DNA from: Mycolicibacterium moriokaense
Lineage (GTDB): Bacteria > Actinomycetota > Actinomycetes > Mycobacteriales > Mycobacteriaceae
Length of the DNA: 64,000 nucleotides
Direction of reading: 5' to 3'
NCBI RefSeq assembly: GCF_003201655.1
Contig: NZ_QJJU01000018.1
Location: 57,623-121,622 of the forward strand
Within the stretch, counting starts at the first letter, position 1; every line of letters starts with the position of its first letter. The notes beneath the pieces are model-generated. The model was not told where the DNA came from, made no database searches, and saw only the letters and a program-made list of their open reading frames with translations. Position numbers and translations under genes: made by a program. Shown here one piece after another: positions 24,560 through 32,456 of this stretch.

Positions 24560-25881
24560 GGCCGCCCGGCCAGTTCGAGGAAGCGGGCATAGCGGTCCTG
24601 GATCGGGTTGGTCCACGCAGAGTCCGGGTCGATGACGCGTTCCGTCGTCGCCCACCTGGCGGCGTCGGCCACCGACGTTTCCAGGCCTGCCGCCACCCGC
24701 CCGATGAATGCCGCCCCCAAGGCCGCCCCCTCAGGAACGGCGGAGACGTCGACGGGCAGACCCGTCGCATCGGCGAGCGCCTGCATCCACGGATGCACGC
24801 GGGTTCCGCCACCGGTCGCCACGATGCGGGCACCGGATGCGCCGCTCATCTCGATGAGCTGGCGCACGACGAACCCCGATGCTTCGTAGCCCGCCCGCCT
24901 CACGGAGGCGCCGCCGTGGGTGAGGTCGAGGCCGTCGAGCACCGCCCGACGATCAGGGTCGAAGTAGGGCGTGCGCTCGCCGCGTACGTATGGCGACCAC
25001 ACCGGCACCCGTCTGGGATCGACGGTCGAGTTGTCCTCGGCAACAAGGGTGTTCACCCAGCCGAGAAACAGACCACCGGCGTTGCTTGGCCCGCCGATCT
25101 GAAACTTTCCCGCGGTGACGTGCGGCACGGTCCACAAGCCGGGCACTTCCCGGTATTCCGGAATCGTCACCCACACGATCAGGGTCGTGCCGCACAGCAC
25201 GGCCACGTCGCCGTCCCGGCAGGCACCCGCGACCAGCTGCTCGCACAGGGCATCGACCGAACCGGCCGCCAGCACGGCATCGGCATCGCGCACTTGGCCG
25301 ACCGCGGCGCCGGTCTGCTCGACCCTCGGCATGCGCTCGGCGGTCGCGCCGCATTCCGCACACAGGTCTTCGCTCCATCCGGTGCCGTCGAACAACGGAT
25401 ACGTCGTGCTCGCGGTGGCATTGTCGAGGACCGCCTCGCCAGCCAACGCATGGTTGGCCACGGCCGTCGCGGGCCAGTACCCCTTGGCATCGGGTACCTC
25501 GCGCGCCGTCCAGCGCAGGAACTCGACCGTCTCACGGCTGAGGAGCGTGGTGTCCACGCCCGCCGGTCCCCTCCCCCGGCTGTCGCCGTACAAAAGGCCC
25601 GGCGTCAGCGGCCGGCCGTCGTCGTCGACCGCTGTCAGCGACGGCACCATGGCAGTGACCGCGACCGCGACCGCGTCGGGCCTGCCGAGTTCGCCCATCG
25701 CCGCCAGCGGGCCTCGCCGCCACGCCTCGTCGGCGTCGTGCTCCAGGCGGTCGGGGGCGGGCACCAGGAGCTGGTGCGGAATTCGTGTCCTTGCCACCAC
25801 ATGGCCGTCCTCGTCGGCGGCCACGGCTTTGACGGCGGTGGTGCCGATGTCAATGCCGATTGTGACGTCTTTGGCTGACAC
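24556..25881 (-). CDS. xylB: FGGY-family carbohydrate kinase (XylB-like)
   Basis: A 441-aa sugar kinase with the actin-like ATPase fold: VTIGIDIGTTAVKAV (phosphate 1), the N-terminal FGGY_N domain to about residue 240, then GKFQIGGPSNAGGLFLGWV and RIVATGGGTRVHPWMQALADATGLPV (adenosine motif). It corresponds by synteny to Rv0729, annotated D-xylulose kinase, but the real sugar is unproven. GTG 25881 is preferred over GTG 25890 because TACGGT (25894-25889) stands 7 nt before it, which fits a leaderless start. It is divergent from serA2-fucA and co-transcribed with the VOC gene. Confidence 0.85.
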   Translation of the reverse strand: MSAKDVTIGIDIGTTAVKAVAADEDGHVVARTRIPHQLLVPAPDRLEHDADEAWRRGPLAAMGELGRPDAVAVAVTAMVPSLTAVDDDGRPLTPGLLYGDSRGRGPAGVDTTLLSRETVEFLRWTAREVPDAKGYWPATAVANHALAGEAVLDNATASTTYPLFDGTGWSEDLCAECGATAERMPRVEQTGAAVGQVRDADAVLAAGSVDALCEQLVAGACRDGDVAVLCGTTLIVWVTIPEYREVPGLWTVPHVTAGKFQIGGPSNAGGLFLGWVNTLVAEDNSTVDPRRVPVWSPYVRGERTPYFDPDRRAVLDGLDLTHGGASVRRAGYEASGFVVRQLIEMSGASGARIVATGGGTRVHPWMQALADATGLPVDVSAVPEGAALGAAFIGRVAAGLETSVADAARWATTERVIDPDSAWTNPIQDRYARFLELAGRP

Positions 25882-25888
25882 GCGGGCC

Positions 25889-25894
25889 ACCGTA
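25889..25894 (-). promoter_or_regulatory. -10 box of the FGGY kinase gene
   Basis: TACGGT on the minus strand, 7 nt before GTG 25881, fits a leaderless mycobacterial promoter. The divergent genes are only about 20-30 bases apart, so the opposite promoter must overlap this site or lie inside the kinase gene. Confidence 0.4.
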
Positions 25895-25911
25895 CGCCAG
25901 CATGATCAGTC

Positions 25912-26889
25912 GTGACGCGACTTCGGGCCCTGGTAACGGCTCCATTGCGTGGTCCGGGTTTCGACAAGCTGCGCGAGCTTGCCGATGTGGTCTACGACCC
26001 GTGGATCGATCAGACGCCGCTTCGGATCTACACCGCAGAGCAGCTGGCCGAGCGCGCCTCGTCCGAGAACGCGGATGTGCTTGTCGTCGAGAGTGATTCG
26101 GTGAGCGGCCCGGTATTCGACCTGCCGCTGCGGGCCATCGCGTCGACCCGCGGCGACCCGAACAACGTCGATGTCGCCGGCGCCACGGCAGCTGGCATCC
26201 CTGTGCTCTACACCCCCGGCCGCAATGCCGACGCCGTCGCCGAGATGACACTCGCCCTGCTTTTCGGGGTCACCCGCCACCTGTTGACCGCCGACGCGGA
26301 TGTCAGGGCGGGCCAGGCGTTTCGCGACGGCACGATCCCCTACCAGCGGTTCAGGGCGTGGGAGGTGGCGGGGCAAACGGCGGGGTTGGTCGGTCTCGGC
26401 GCCGTCGCAAGGGCGCTGCGGTGGCGCCTGCAGGGACTTGGCGTCGAGGTCATCGCCTTCGACCCGTACAACGACGAGGCCACCCACGGTCTCGACGCGC
26501 TGCTCGCCGAGGCCGACATCGTCTCGCTGCACGCGCCGGTCACCGAGGAGAGCGCAGGCATGATCGGCGCCTCGCAGTTCGCAGGCATGCGCGACGGCGT
26601 GGTCTTCCTCAACACGGCAAGGGCACAGCTGCACGACACCGACGCCCTGGTGGACGCCCTGCGCAGCGGCAAGGTCGCCGCCGCTGGCCTTGACCACTTC
26701 GTCGGTGAATGGCTCCCGACCGATCACCCGCTGGTGGACATGCGCAACGTAGTACTCACGCCCCACATCGGCGGGGCCACGTGGAACACTGAGGCCCGGC
26801 AGGCGCAGGTCGTGGCCGACGGCCTCGAAACGCTTCTGTCCGGACGCACGCCTACGCACATCGTCAACCCGGAGGTGCTGGCCCGATGA
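25912..26889 (+). CDS. serA2: D-isomer-specific 2-hydroxyacid dehydrogenase family protein
   Basis: A 325-aa NAD(P)-dependent oxidoreductase of the SerA/formate dehydrogenase fold. The dinucleotide domain has GQTAGLVGLGAVARALRWRL; catalytic Arg is in LNTARAQLHD, with His in VVLTPHIGGATWNTEARQ. There is no ACT or regulatory domain, so it is not the biosynthetic SerA. It matches Rv0728c by synteny. Its stop overlaps the fucA start (ATGA). With the kinase and aldolase it probably processes a sugar acid or sugar alcohol. Confidence 0.87.
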   Translation: MTRLRALVTAPLRGPGFDKLRELADVVYDPWIDQTPLRIYTAEQLAERASSENADVLVVESDSVSGPVFDLPLRAIASTRGDPNNVDVAGATAAGIPVLYTPGRNADAVAEMTLALLFGVTRHLLTADADVRAGQAFRDGTIPYQRFRAWEVAGQTAGLVGLGAVARALRWRLQGLGVEVIAFDPYNDEATHGLDALLAEADIVSLHAPVTEESAGMIGASQFAGMRDGVVFLNTARAQLHDTDALVDALRSGKVAAAGLDHFVGEWLPTDHPLVDMRNVVLTPHIGGATWNTEARQAQVVADGLETLLSGRTPTHIVNPEVLAR

Positions 26890-27542
26890 GATTCGTCGAC
26901 AACCCCGAACAGGCCGTGCTGGCCGCCGCCAAGGACATGTTGCGGCGCGGCCTGGTCGAGGGGACCGCGGGCAACATCTCCGCCCGGCGCGAAGACGGCA
27001 ACATCGTCATCACGCCGTCATCGGTCGACTACGCCGATATGGCGCTCGACGATCTCGTGTTGATCGACGCTGACGGTGCCGTGCTGCACGCCAAAGACGG
27101 CCGTTCGCCGTCGAGCGAGTTGCACCTTCACCTTGCCTGCTATCAGGCGTTCGACGATATCGGCAGCGTGATCCACAGCCATCCGGTGTGGGCGACCATG
27201 TTCGCCGTCGCGCATCAGCCCATTCCGGCATCCGTCGACGAGTTCGCGGTCTACTGCGGCGGAGACATTCGCTGTGCCGAGTACGCGGCCTCGGGCTCAC
27301 CCGATGTCGGCACCAACGCGGTCAAGGCGTTGGAGGGCAGGGCGGCCGCGTTGATCGCCAACCACGGCCTGGTGGCGGTCGCCCCGCGACCGGACAAGGC
27401 CCTGCACGTGACGGCGCTCGTCGAGCGGACCGCCCAGATCGTCTGGGGCGCACGGGCTCTCGGCGGCCCTGTGCCCATCCCTGACGAGGTCAACAAGAAT
27501 TTCGGTGCGGTCTACGGCTACCTGCGCCAAAACCCGATGTAG
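26886..27542 (+). CDS. fucA: class II aldolase (L-fuculose-phosphate aldolase-like)
   Basis: A 218-aa zinc-dependent aldolase/epimerase of the AraD/FucA family. It shows GTAGNISARREDGNIVITPSSVDY (phosphate-binding Gly/Ser region), SPSSELHLHLACY with the catalytic Glu, the zinc motif VIHSHPVWAT, and ALIANHGLVAV (third zinc His). It splits a phosphorylated sugar into dihydroxyacetone phosphate or pyruvate plus an aldehyde; which sugar is unknown. Homologue of Rv0727c by order. Coupled to serA2. Confidence 0.9.
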   Translation: MRFVDNPEQAVLAAAKDMLRRGLVEGTAGNISARREDGNIVITPSSVDYADMALDDLVLIDADGAVLHAKDGRSPSSELHLHLACYQAFDDIGSVIHSHPVWATMFAVAHQPIPASVDEFAVYCGGDIRCAEYAASGSPDVGTNAVKALEGRAAALIANHGLVAVAPRPDKALHVTALVERTAQIVWGARALGGPVPIPDEVNKNFGAVYGYLRQNPM

Positions 27543-27548
27543 CGGCCG

Positions 27549-28124
27549 TCAGGCCGCGTCGATGAGGATTTCGGCCGCTGCTCGCGCATGGATCATGGCC
27601 GCGGTGTCGTTGAGCGATGTGGCCAGCGCCAGCGCACCCTCGAAGAGCACGGCCAGTTGATGGCCCAACTGGTAGGGATCTGCGGCGCCTGCTTCCGCCG
27701 CCGCGTCGGTCAAGCGCGCGATGAACTGCAGCTTGTGTTCGTGGACGATGTCGTGCACGCCGGGCATCTCGTCTGCAGCCTCCACGGCCCCGTTGTGAAA
27801 CGGGCAACCGCGAAAGCGGTCGGCGGGCGGGCCGTCGAAGATCGCCAGTAGCCGGTTGCGTGGGGTCGCGCCTGGGGTGTCGAGCGACTGCTCGTAACGG
27901 ACCCCGCCGGTGTCGTCGATCCGACGCAGATACTGCTCCACCAGGTCGTGCTTGCTCGCAAAGTGCCGGTACAGCGTGCGCTTCGAAACGTGCGCTTCCT
28001 CGGCGATACGTTCAACACCGGTCGCATGGATTCCCTCGCGATAGAACAGGTTTTCTGCGGCGTCCAGGATCCGCATCTGGATCCCGCGACCGGGCGACGT
28101 CACAGCGATGTCCGAAGCGTTCAT
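27549..28124 (-). CDS. TetR-family repressor, probably of the NmrA-type gene
   Basis: A 191-aa regulator. Residues about 15-60 form the TetR helix-turn-helix (ILDAAENLFYREGIHATGVERIAEEAHVSKRTLYRHFASKHDLVEQYL); the remainder is the ligand domain. It is divergent from the NAD(P)-binding gene at 28262, and the 137 bases between hold two copies of a GATCGG palindrome, one just upstream of its own likely -10 (TATTCT at 28134-28129). Autorepression and control of the neighbour are therefore likely. The inducer may be an electrophile or quinone, given the neighbour's family. Confidence 0.88.
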   Translation of the reverse strand: MNASDIAVTSPGRGIQMRILDAAENLFYREGIHATGVERIAEEAHVSKRTLYRHFASKHDLVEQYLRRIDDTGGVRYEQSLDTPGATPRNRLLAIFDGPPADRFRGCPFHNGAVEAADEMPGVHDIVHEHKLQFIARLTDAAAEAGAADPYQLGHQLAVLFEGALALATSLNDTAAMIHARAAAEILIDAA

Positions 28125-28136
28125 AACCAGAATAAG

Positions 28137-28152
28137 TACACCGATCGGTGCA
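28137..28152. promoter_or_regulatory. TetR operator candidate, site 1
   Basis: CACCGATCGGTG (28139-28150) is a perfect 12-bp palindrome within TACACCGATCGGTGCA. It lies immediately upstream of the tetR -10 region, consistent with autorepression. Confidence 0.55.
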
Positions 28153-28192
28153 GATATTCCAGAATTACCTAAATACAGACCTCTATGTGGAA

Positions 28193-28204
28193 TACCGATC
28201 GGTT
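28193..28204. promoter_or_regulatory. TetR operator candidate, site 2
   Basis: ACCGATCGGT (28194-28203) repeats the core of site 1, 55 bases away and about 58 bases before the NmrA-type gene, so one dimer could bind at each promoter. Confidence 0.5.
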
Positions 28205-28261
28205 TACCTCGGTTGTCCAGGGCATCACCTCAGCACCCCGCGAGCACGAAGGGCGACCACC

Positions 28262-29161
28262 ATGACCGACAACAAGGACTTGTTCCTGATCACCGGCGCC
28301 ACCGGCAACACCGGCGCACACACCGTCAGATTGCTGCGCGAACGCGGTCTCCGAGTGCGCGCATTGGTGCACACCCTCGATGACCGCGCGGCCGGGTTAG
28401 GTGAATTGGGCGCCGAAGTCGTGCAGGGCGACCTGCTGGACTTTCCATCGATCAGCGCCGCGACGGCCGGGGTTTCCGCGGCCTACTTCAACTACCCCGT
28501 CGCTCCCGGTCTCGTGGAGGCCACCGCCAACTTCGTACAGGCAGCCAGCGAGGCAGGCGTGCACGCGGTAGTGAATATGTCGCAGATCTCGGCACGCCGG
28601 GAAGCCAGGAGCAACGCAGCGCGCCACCATTGGATCGCCGAGCGACTGCTGGACCGCAGCGCGCTCGTCACAACGCATCTACGGCCCACCTTCTTCACGT
28701 TCTTCCTGAACATGTTCTGGACCCGCGACAACAACGAAGGGATCTACCGGCTGCCCTTCGCCGATGGCCGCTTCGCCCCCGTCGACGCCGCCGATCAAGC
28801 CCATGTCATCGCGGCCATCCTGCAGAACCCCGACCCGCACGACCGCCAGGTGTACCCGCTGGTCGGTGCCGAAGAACTCGACTGGCATGAAATCGCAGCG
28901 AAAGTCCAAGCAACCCTGGGCATCCCGGTGCGTTATGAGCCAATCGACATTCCCACATTCGCTGCTGACCTGACCGCCGGCGGCGCATCGGAGCATTTCG
29001 TGCAGCACATCAGCGCTGTGGCACAGGACTACCGCGACGGCGTCTTCGCCGGGGAAAACAACCTCGTCGAGGTGATCGGCGGTGTCAAGCCCATCACCGT
29101 GGAGGACTACGTCGCGGCCACGCGCCCGCGGTTCGGCACCACCGGGCGCCCTCGTCGGTGA
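28262..29161 (+). CDS. NAD(P)-binding protein of the NmrA / atypical SDR family
   Basis: A 299-aa protein with the N-terminal Rossmann motif LFLITGATGNTGAHTVRLL and the downstream layout of NmrA/QorB-type atypical short-chain dehydrogenases (ELGAEVVQGDLLDFPSISAATAG, VNMSQISARREARSNAARHHWIAERLL). Some members reduce quinones and others are NAD(P) redox sensors; a catalytic YxxxK is not evident. ATG 28262 has GAAGGGCG upstream, and upstream in-frame codons run through the operator, so they are rejected. Probably induced when the divergent TetR protein releases DNA. Confidence 0.8.
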   Translation: MTDNKDLFLITGATGNTGAHTVRLLRERGLRVRALVHTLDDRAAGLGELGAEVVQGDLLDFPSISAATAGVSAAYFNYPVAPGLVEATANFVQAASEAGVHAVVNMSQISARREARSNAARHHWIAERLLDRSALVTTHLRPTFFTFFLNMFWTRDNNEGIYRLPFADGRFAPVDAADQAHVIAAILQNPDPHDRQVYPLVGAEELDWHEIAAKVQATLGIPVRYEPIDIPTFAADLTAGGASEHFVQHISAVAQDYRDGVFAGENNLVEVIGGVKPITVEDYVAATRPRFGTTGRPRR

Positions 29162-29252
29162 GCGCGAACCGACACAGCTCAACGACGCGGCTGCACTGGT
29201 CGATTGAGACTTTTGCTGGGCTCGCTGGAGATCGCTGTGTTAGAGATACACG

Positions 29253-29935
29253 ATGATCGGGATCGTCTTGGTCCACGGCATGTTCCACGGCCCGTGGTGC
29301 TGGGAAAAAGTCGTGCCACTCTTGCAGGCTGACGACGTCGCGATCGCCACACCGGATTTGTCTCCAGGGAGCCCCGATCCCAGCGCTGCGCCGGCGGCGG
29401 TCGATCGCCTCGGCAACGGGGTCCTGTGGTCGCGTGCGGTCACTCGTTCGGCGGCCAAGCGGTCACCGAACTGGACACGGCGAACATCACACGAATGGTC
29501 ATGCTCGCCGCATTCTTACCCGACGAACGGGAATGGTTCGTGGGAACGCCGGCGACCGAAAAATTTCTTGAGATGGTGGCGACAGACTCCGCAGGGACCA
29601 TGGTGCCTCGGCCCGACCGGGCCGGCGAAGTGTTCTATACCGATTGCAGCGACTCTGATACCGCATGGGCCATAAGCAATCTGTGCCCCGGGTCAGCGAC
29701 AAGTATCCGCCACGTCGTCGACCGTCCGGCTTGGCGGCAAGTGCCGTCGATGTATGTGCAGTGCTCGCTGGACAACGTTCTTACCCAGGATTATATGGGT
29801 GCTGCGGCCGCTCGTGTCGGCCGCGGAATATGCATGCCGACGAGCCACTCACCGATGATCTCCCGGCCCGACCTCGTTGCCGACCTCCTCAATTCGGTAG
29901 TTGCAGAACTTCGGACCGAGTCGCGACCCAGTTAG
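29253..29935 (+). pseudogene. alpha/beta hydrolase, interrupted by a frameshift
   Basis: The first part (from ATG 29253) reads GIVLVHGMFHGPWCWEKVVPLLQ...VAIATPDLSPG, the normal N-terminus of an EstC-like alpha/beta hydrolase. At about 29415-29425 the homologous reading jumps to another frame, where it continues VVACGHSFGGQAVTELD (nucleophile elbow), VMLAAFLPDEREWF, and ends with the Asp and His regions (QCSLDNVLTQDY, TSHSPMISRPDLVADLL). Both halves together span about 227 codons, the full family length, so a single 1-base deletion (or sequencing error) splits an otherwise intact gene. Its end overlaps the convergent dehydrogenase by 4 nt. Confidence 0.75.
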
Positions 29936-31164
29936 CGAAAGTCGATGGCCACCTTAACCGCGCCGCTCTCGCCCTGATTGGCGATCGCCAGGAACGCGCC
30001 GCGCCACTGCTCGAGCCCGAAGGTGTGGGTCAGCATCGGACGCAGGTTCACTCTGCCGTCGGCGGCAAGGTCGAGGTAGTGCGCGATCGCGTGCTTGCGC
30101 TCCCCCGAAACCTCTTCGACGCCAAACGCGTTGGACCCGACCCAGTTGATCTCCTTGAAGTACAGCGGGCTCCACTCCCATCGCCCCGGCGCGTGCACGC
30201 CCGCCTTCACCAGCGTTCCGCGCGACGCCAGCACGCGCACGCCGACTTCGAACGTCTCCGGTTTGCCGACGGTGTCATAGACCACGTCGATCGGGCCGGG
30301 GTAGGCCATCGGCAACCCCTGCAACGGCTGCCGGAGCCTGCCGCCGCCCCACGCGACGATTTCCTCGATGACCGCTAGGCGGGGTTCGTGTGCCAGCACC
30401 TTGTCGGCGCCGAACCGGCGTGCCAATTCCGCCTGGGCGTCGAAGCGCGCCACCACCGCGACCGCCACCTGGGGATACAGCGCGCGCAGTACCGCGACCG
30501 CACACAACCCGAGGGAGCCCGCCCCATAGACGAGGACCCGACCGGTCGGTGGAGGCGGATGCCGGGTGATTGCGTGCAGCGAGACCGAAAACGGGTCGGC
30601 GAACACCGCGACCTCGTCGGGCACCGAATCGGGCACCGCGAACAGCATGCTGTCGTGGGCAGGCATCAGCTCGGCGTAACCTCCCGTCACATCGGCCGAC
30701 ACCCCGGTGTGGATGCCGGGTTTGATGTCACCGTCGGTGAAGCTCCAGCACAGGCTGTAGTCGCCGGTTTCGCATGCCGGACAACGGGGTTCGATGCCGC
30801 GTGGACCGCACGACAACCACGGGTTGAGGACGACGCGCTGTCCGATCTCGAGTCCGCGCGCCGTCGGACCCAATGCCACCACGTCGGCGACAACTTCGTG
30901 GCCCATCACTTGCGGAAACGAGCAGAACGCCGCCATCGCGTTGTCGGTGTCGCCCTCGCCGAAGTCGAGCAAGATCTGTTTGGAGTCCGAGCCGCAGATG
31001 CCTGTCAGTCGTGGCCGGGTGATCACCCAATCATCGTGCAGCGGTTGAGGATCAGGCACATCCCGCAGACCTACGGGCGAGTGCGCCAGGTTTCGGGTGA
31101 GCGTGTTGGCGTCGTCGGGCACCTCGAACGGCTCGGGCGGCACGCCGAACACCAGCGCCCTCAT
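29932..31164 (-). CDS. zinc-type alcohol dehydrogenase (medium-chain, MDR)
   Basis: A 410-aa medium-chain dehydrogenase. The catalytic zinc site is seen in LTGICGSDSKQ and MGHEVVADV; a Cys-containing loop (CGPRGIEPRCPACETGDYSLC) gives the structural zinc ligands; the coenzyme domain starts GRVLVYGAGSLGLCAVAVLRAL. It oxidises or reduces an unknown alcohol or aldehyde with NAD(P). ATG 31164 overlaps the stop of the upstream SDR gene, so the two form an operon and may share a pathway. Confidence 0.87.
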   Translation of the reverse strand: MRALVFGVPPEPFEVPDDANTLTRNLAHSPVGLRDVPDPQPLHDDWVITRPRLTGICGSDSKQILLDFGEGDTDNAMAAFCSFPQVMGHEVVADVVALGPTARGLEIGQRVVLNPWLSCGPRGIEPRCPACETGDYSLCWSFTDGDIKPGIHTGVSADVTGGYAELMPAHDSMLFAVPDSVPDEVAVFADPFSVSLHAITRHPPPPTGRVLVYGAGSLGLCAVAVLRALYPQVAVAVVARFDAQAELARRFGADKVLAHEPRLAVIEEIVAWGGGRLRQPLQGLPMAYPGPIDVVYDTVGKPETFEVGVRVLASRGTLVKAGVHAPGRWEWSPLYFKEINWVGSNAFGVEEVSGERKHAIAHYLDLAADGRVNLRPMLTHTFGLEQWRGAFLAIANQGESGAVKVAIDFR

Positions 31165-31937
31165 GGCCTGGCCATGCCTGCCGCTCCGGCGATGTAGGTG
31201 TCGATGTCGGCGTTCTTCATGTCGACGACCGCCTTCATCTCGGGCACATAGTGCTCGAACCCGTCATCGCCGAGAGCCTCGAGGATGCCCTGTGCCACCT
31301 CGTCCGGACTGAACTTGGGGCCGTCGTAGATCGGATCGTCGTTGCCTGGCTGATCCCAGATCTCGGTGTCGACAGGCCCCGGCTCAATCAGCTTCACCGT
31401 TATCCCGGTTCCGTGCAGGTCGACGGCCATCGATTCAGTCCACCCGCACAGGGCGAACTTACTTGCGCAGTAGGCGGATTCGTGAATGATCCCGAGCCTG
31501 CCCCCGACACTTGAGACGTTGACGATCATGCCAACTCCCCGAGCCAGCATCTGAGGCAGGATGGCCAAGGTCAACCGCATCGGGGCGAAGAAGTTCACCC
31601 GCATGACGGCTTCGACCTCGGACGGCTCCAGAGCCGTCACCACCCGGCGCTTCGGTACTGCTGCGTTGTTGACGAGTACATCGATCCCGCCGAGCCCATC
31701 CCACGCCTGTTGCGCCAGCGGGCCGACGGATGCACTGTCGGCGAGGTCGGCCACCCACATCGTCGAGTCGGGCGAGTGTTTCTGGCAATCCGCCAGCACC
31801 TCGGCGAGCCGGTCGCGCCGACGGGCGAGAAGTCCGACGACCGCGCCGTCCTTGGCCAACGCACGGGCCAGCGCGGCGCCCACACCGGACGAGGCACCGG
31901 TGATCAGCACCCGCTGTCCCTCCGCCGAGAACGCCAC
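31161..31937 (-). CDS. short-chain dehydrogenase/reductase (SDR)
   Basis: A 258-aa classical SDR: VLITGASSGVGAALARAL (NAD(P) motif), DVLVNNAAVP, VNVSSVGG (catalytic Ser) and YCASKFAL (Tyr-x3-Lys), followed by EPGPVDTEIW. The Arg-rich LLARRRDR after strand 2 suggests NADP(H) preference. Starts with GTG 31937 and is coupled to the alcohol dehydrogenase. Its substrate is unknown. Confidence 0.88.
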   Translation of the reverse strand: MAFSAEGQRVLITGASSGVGAALARALAKDGAVVGLLARRRDRLAEVLADCQKHSPDSTMWVADLADSASVGPLAQQAWDGLGGIDVLVNNAAVPKRRVVTALEPSEVEAVMRVNFFAPMRLTLAILPQMLARGVGMIVNVSSVGGRLGIIHESAYCASKFALCGWTESMAVDLHGTGITVKLIEPGPVDTEIWDQPGNDDPIYDGPKFSPDEVAQGILEALGDDGFEHYVPEMKAVVDMKNADIDTYIAGAAGMARP

Positions 31938-31957
31938 GGCTCAAGGCTGGCCGCGAA

Positions 31958-32006
31958 CGTCGACTTTTCGCGCGGAATTGAGCGAATTCGCGACAACAAG
32001 TCGACG
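31958..32006. repeat. Extended palindromic element (hairpin) between SDR and membrane-protein genes
   Basis: Outer arms CGTCGACTT (31958-31966) and AAGTCGACG (31998-32006) are perfect complements; inner arms CGCGgAATT and AATTCGCG pair around a 5-nt loop with one bulge. It lies upstream of two divergent genes, so it is not an obvious terminator and could be a repeat family or a regulatory structure. Confidence 0.5.
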
Positions 32007-32082
32007 CTCGACCGACTCACAGCAACTATGCAGCATTCGCACAGACAGTCGCACCCTCGTCACAAGCAACGGGTTTGCTAGT

Positions 32083-32088
32083 TACGCT
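32083..32088 (+). promoter_or_regulatory. Possible -10 box of the small membrane protein gene
   Basis: TACGCT at 32083-32088 fits the mycobacterial TANNNT -10 and lies 23 bases before GTG 32112, leaving room for the GAGGAGA ribosome site. No convincing -35 is visible. Confidence 0.35.
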
Positions 32089-32111
32089 GGCCCGACTGGG
32101 GAGGAGATAGC

Positions 32112-32456
32112 GTGGGAAGTCGGCTTCGGAATTTAGCGATAGGTGCGGCGGTGCTGATCGCCGGCGTTGTTGGACTGTTTCTGCCGGTCTCGGTATTCGA
32201 CGGCAACAGCTCCACGGTCGCGTGCGGAAATGCGGTGACGGCCGACCAGTCCGGGCCCCGCGCGGCCAACGAAGCGCCTGTGACCAGCGCCCCGATCCTC
32301 AATCAGGCGGTCCCCCACCCCGACTTCGTTGCTGTGTGCGCAGACGCGATATCGGGACGGCGTCATTGGGCGATTCCGCTGACGACCGTCGGAGCGGTGG
32401 GTGTCCTTGTCGGAGTCTTCGTTCGCGGCGGCGATAAGTCGGCTCAGAAGCGGTAG
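32112..32456 (+). CDS. small two-helix membrane protein of unknown function
   Basis: A 114-aa protein with hydrophobic segments at about residues 8-27 and 86-104 and an extracytoplasmic loop between them holding two cysteines (TVACGNAV and AVCADAIS) that could form a disulfide. GTG 32112 has GAGGAGATA directly upstream. Similar small proteins occur across mycobacteria, but I do not recognise a function. Its last 13 bases overlap the convergent sppA. Confidence 0.7.
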   Translation: MGSRLRNLAIGAAVLIAGVVGLFLPVSVFDGNSSTVACGNAVTADQSGPRAANEAPVTSAPILNQAVPHPDFVAVCADAISGRRHWAIPLTTVGAVGVLVGVFVRGGDKSAQKR

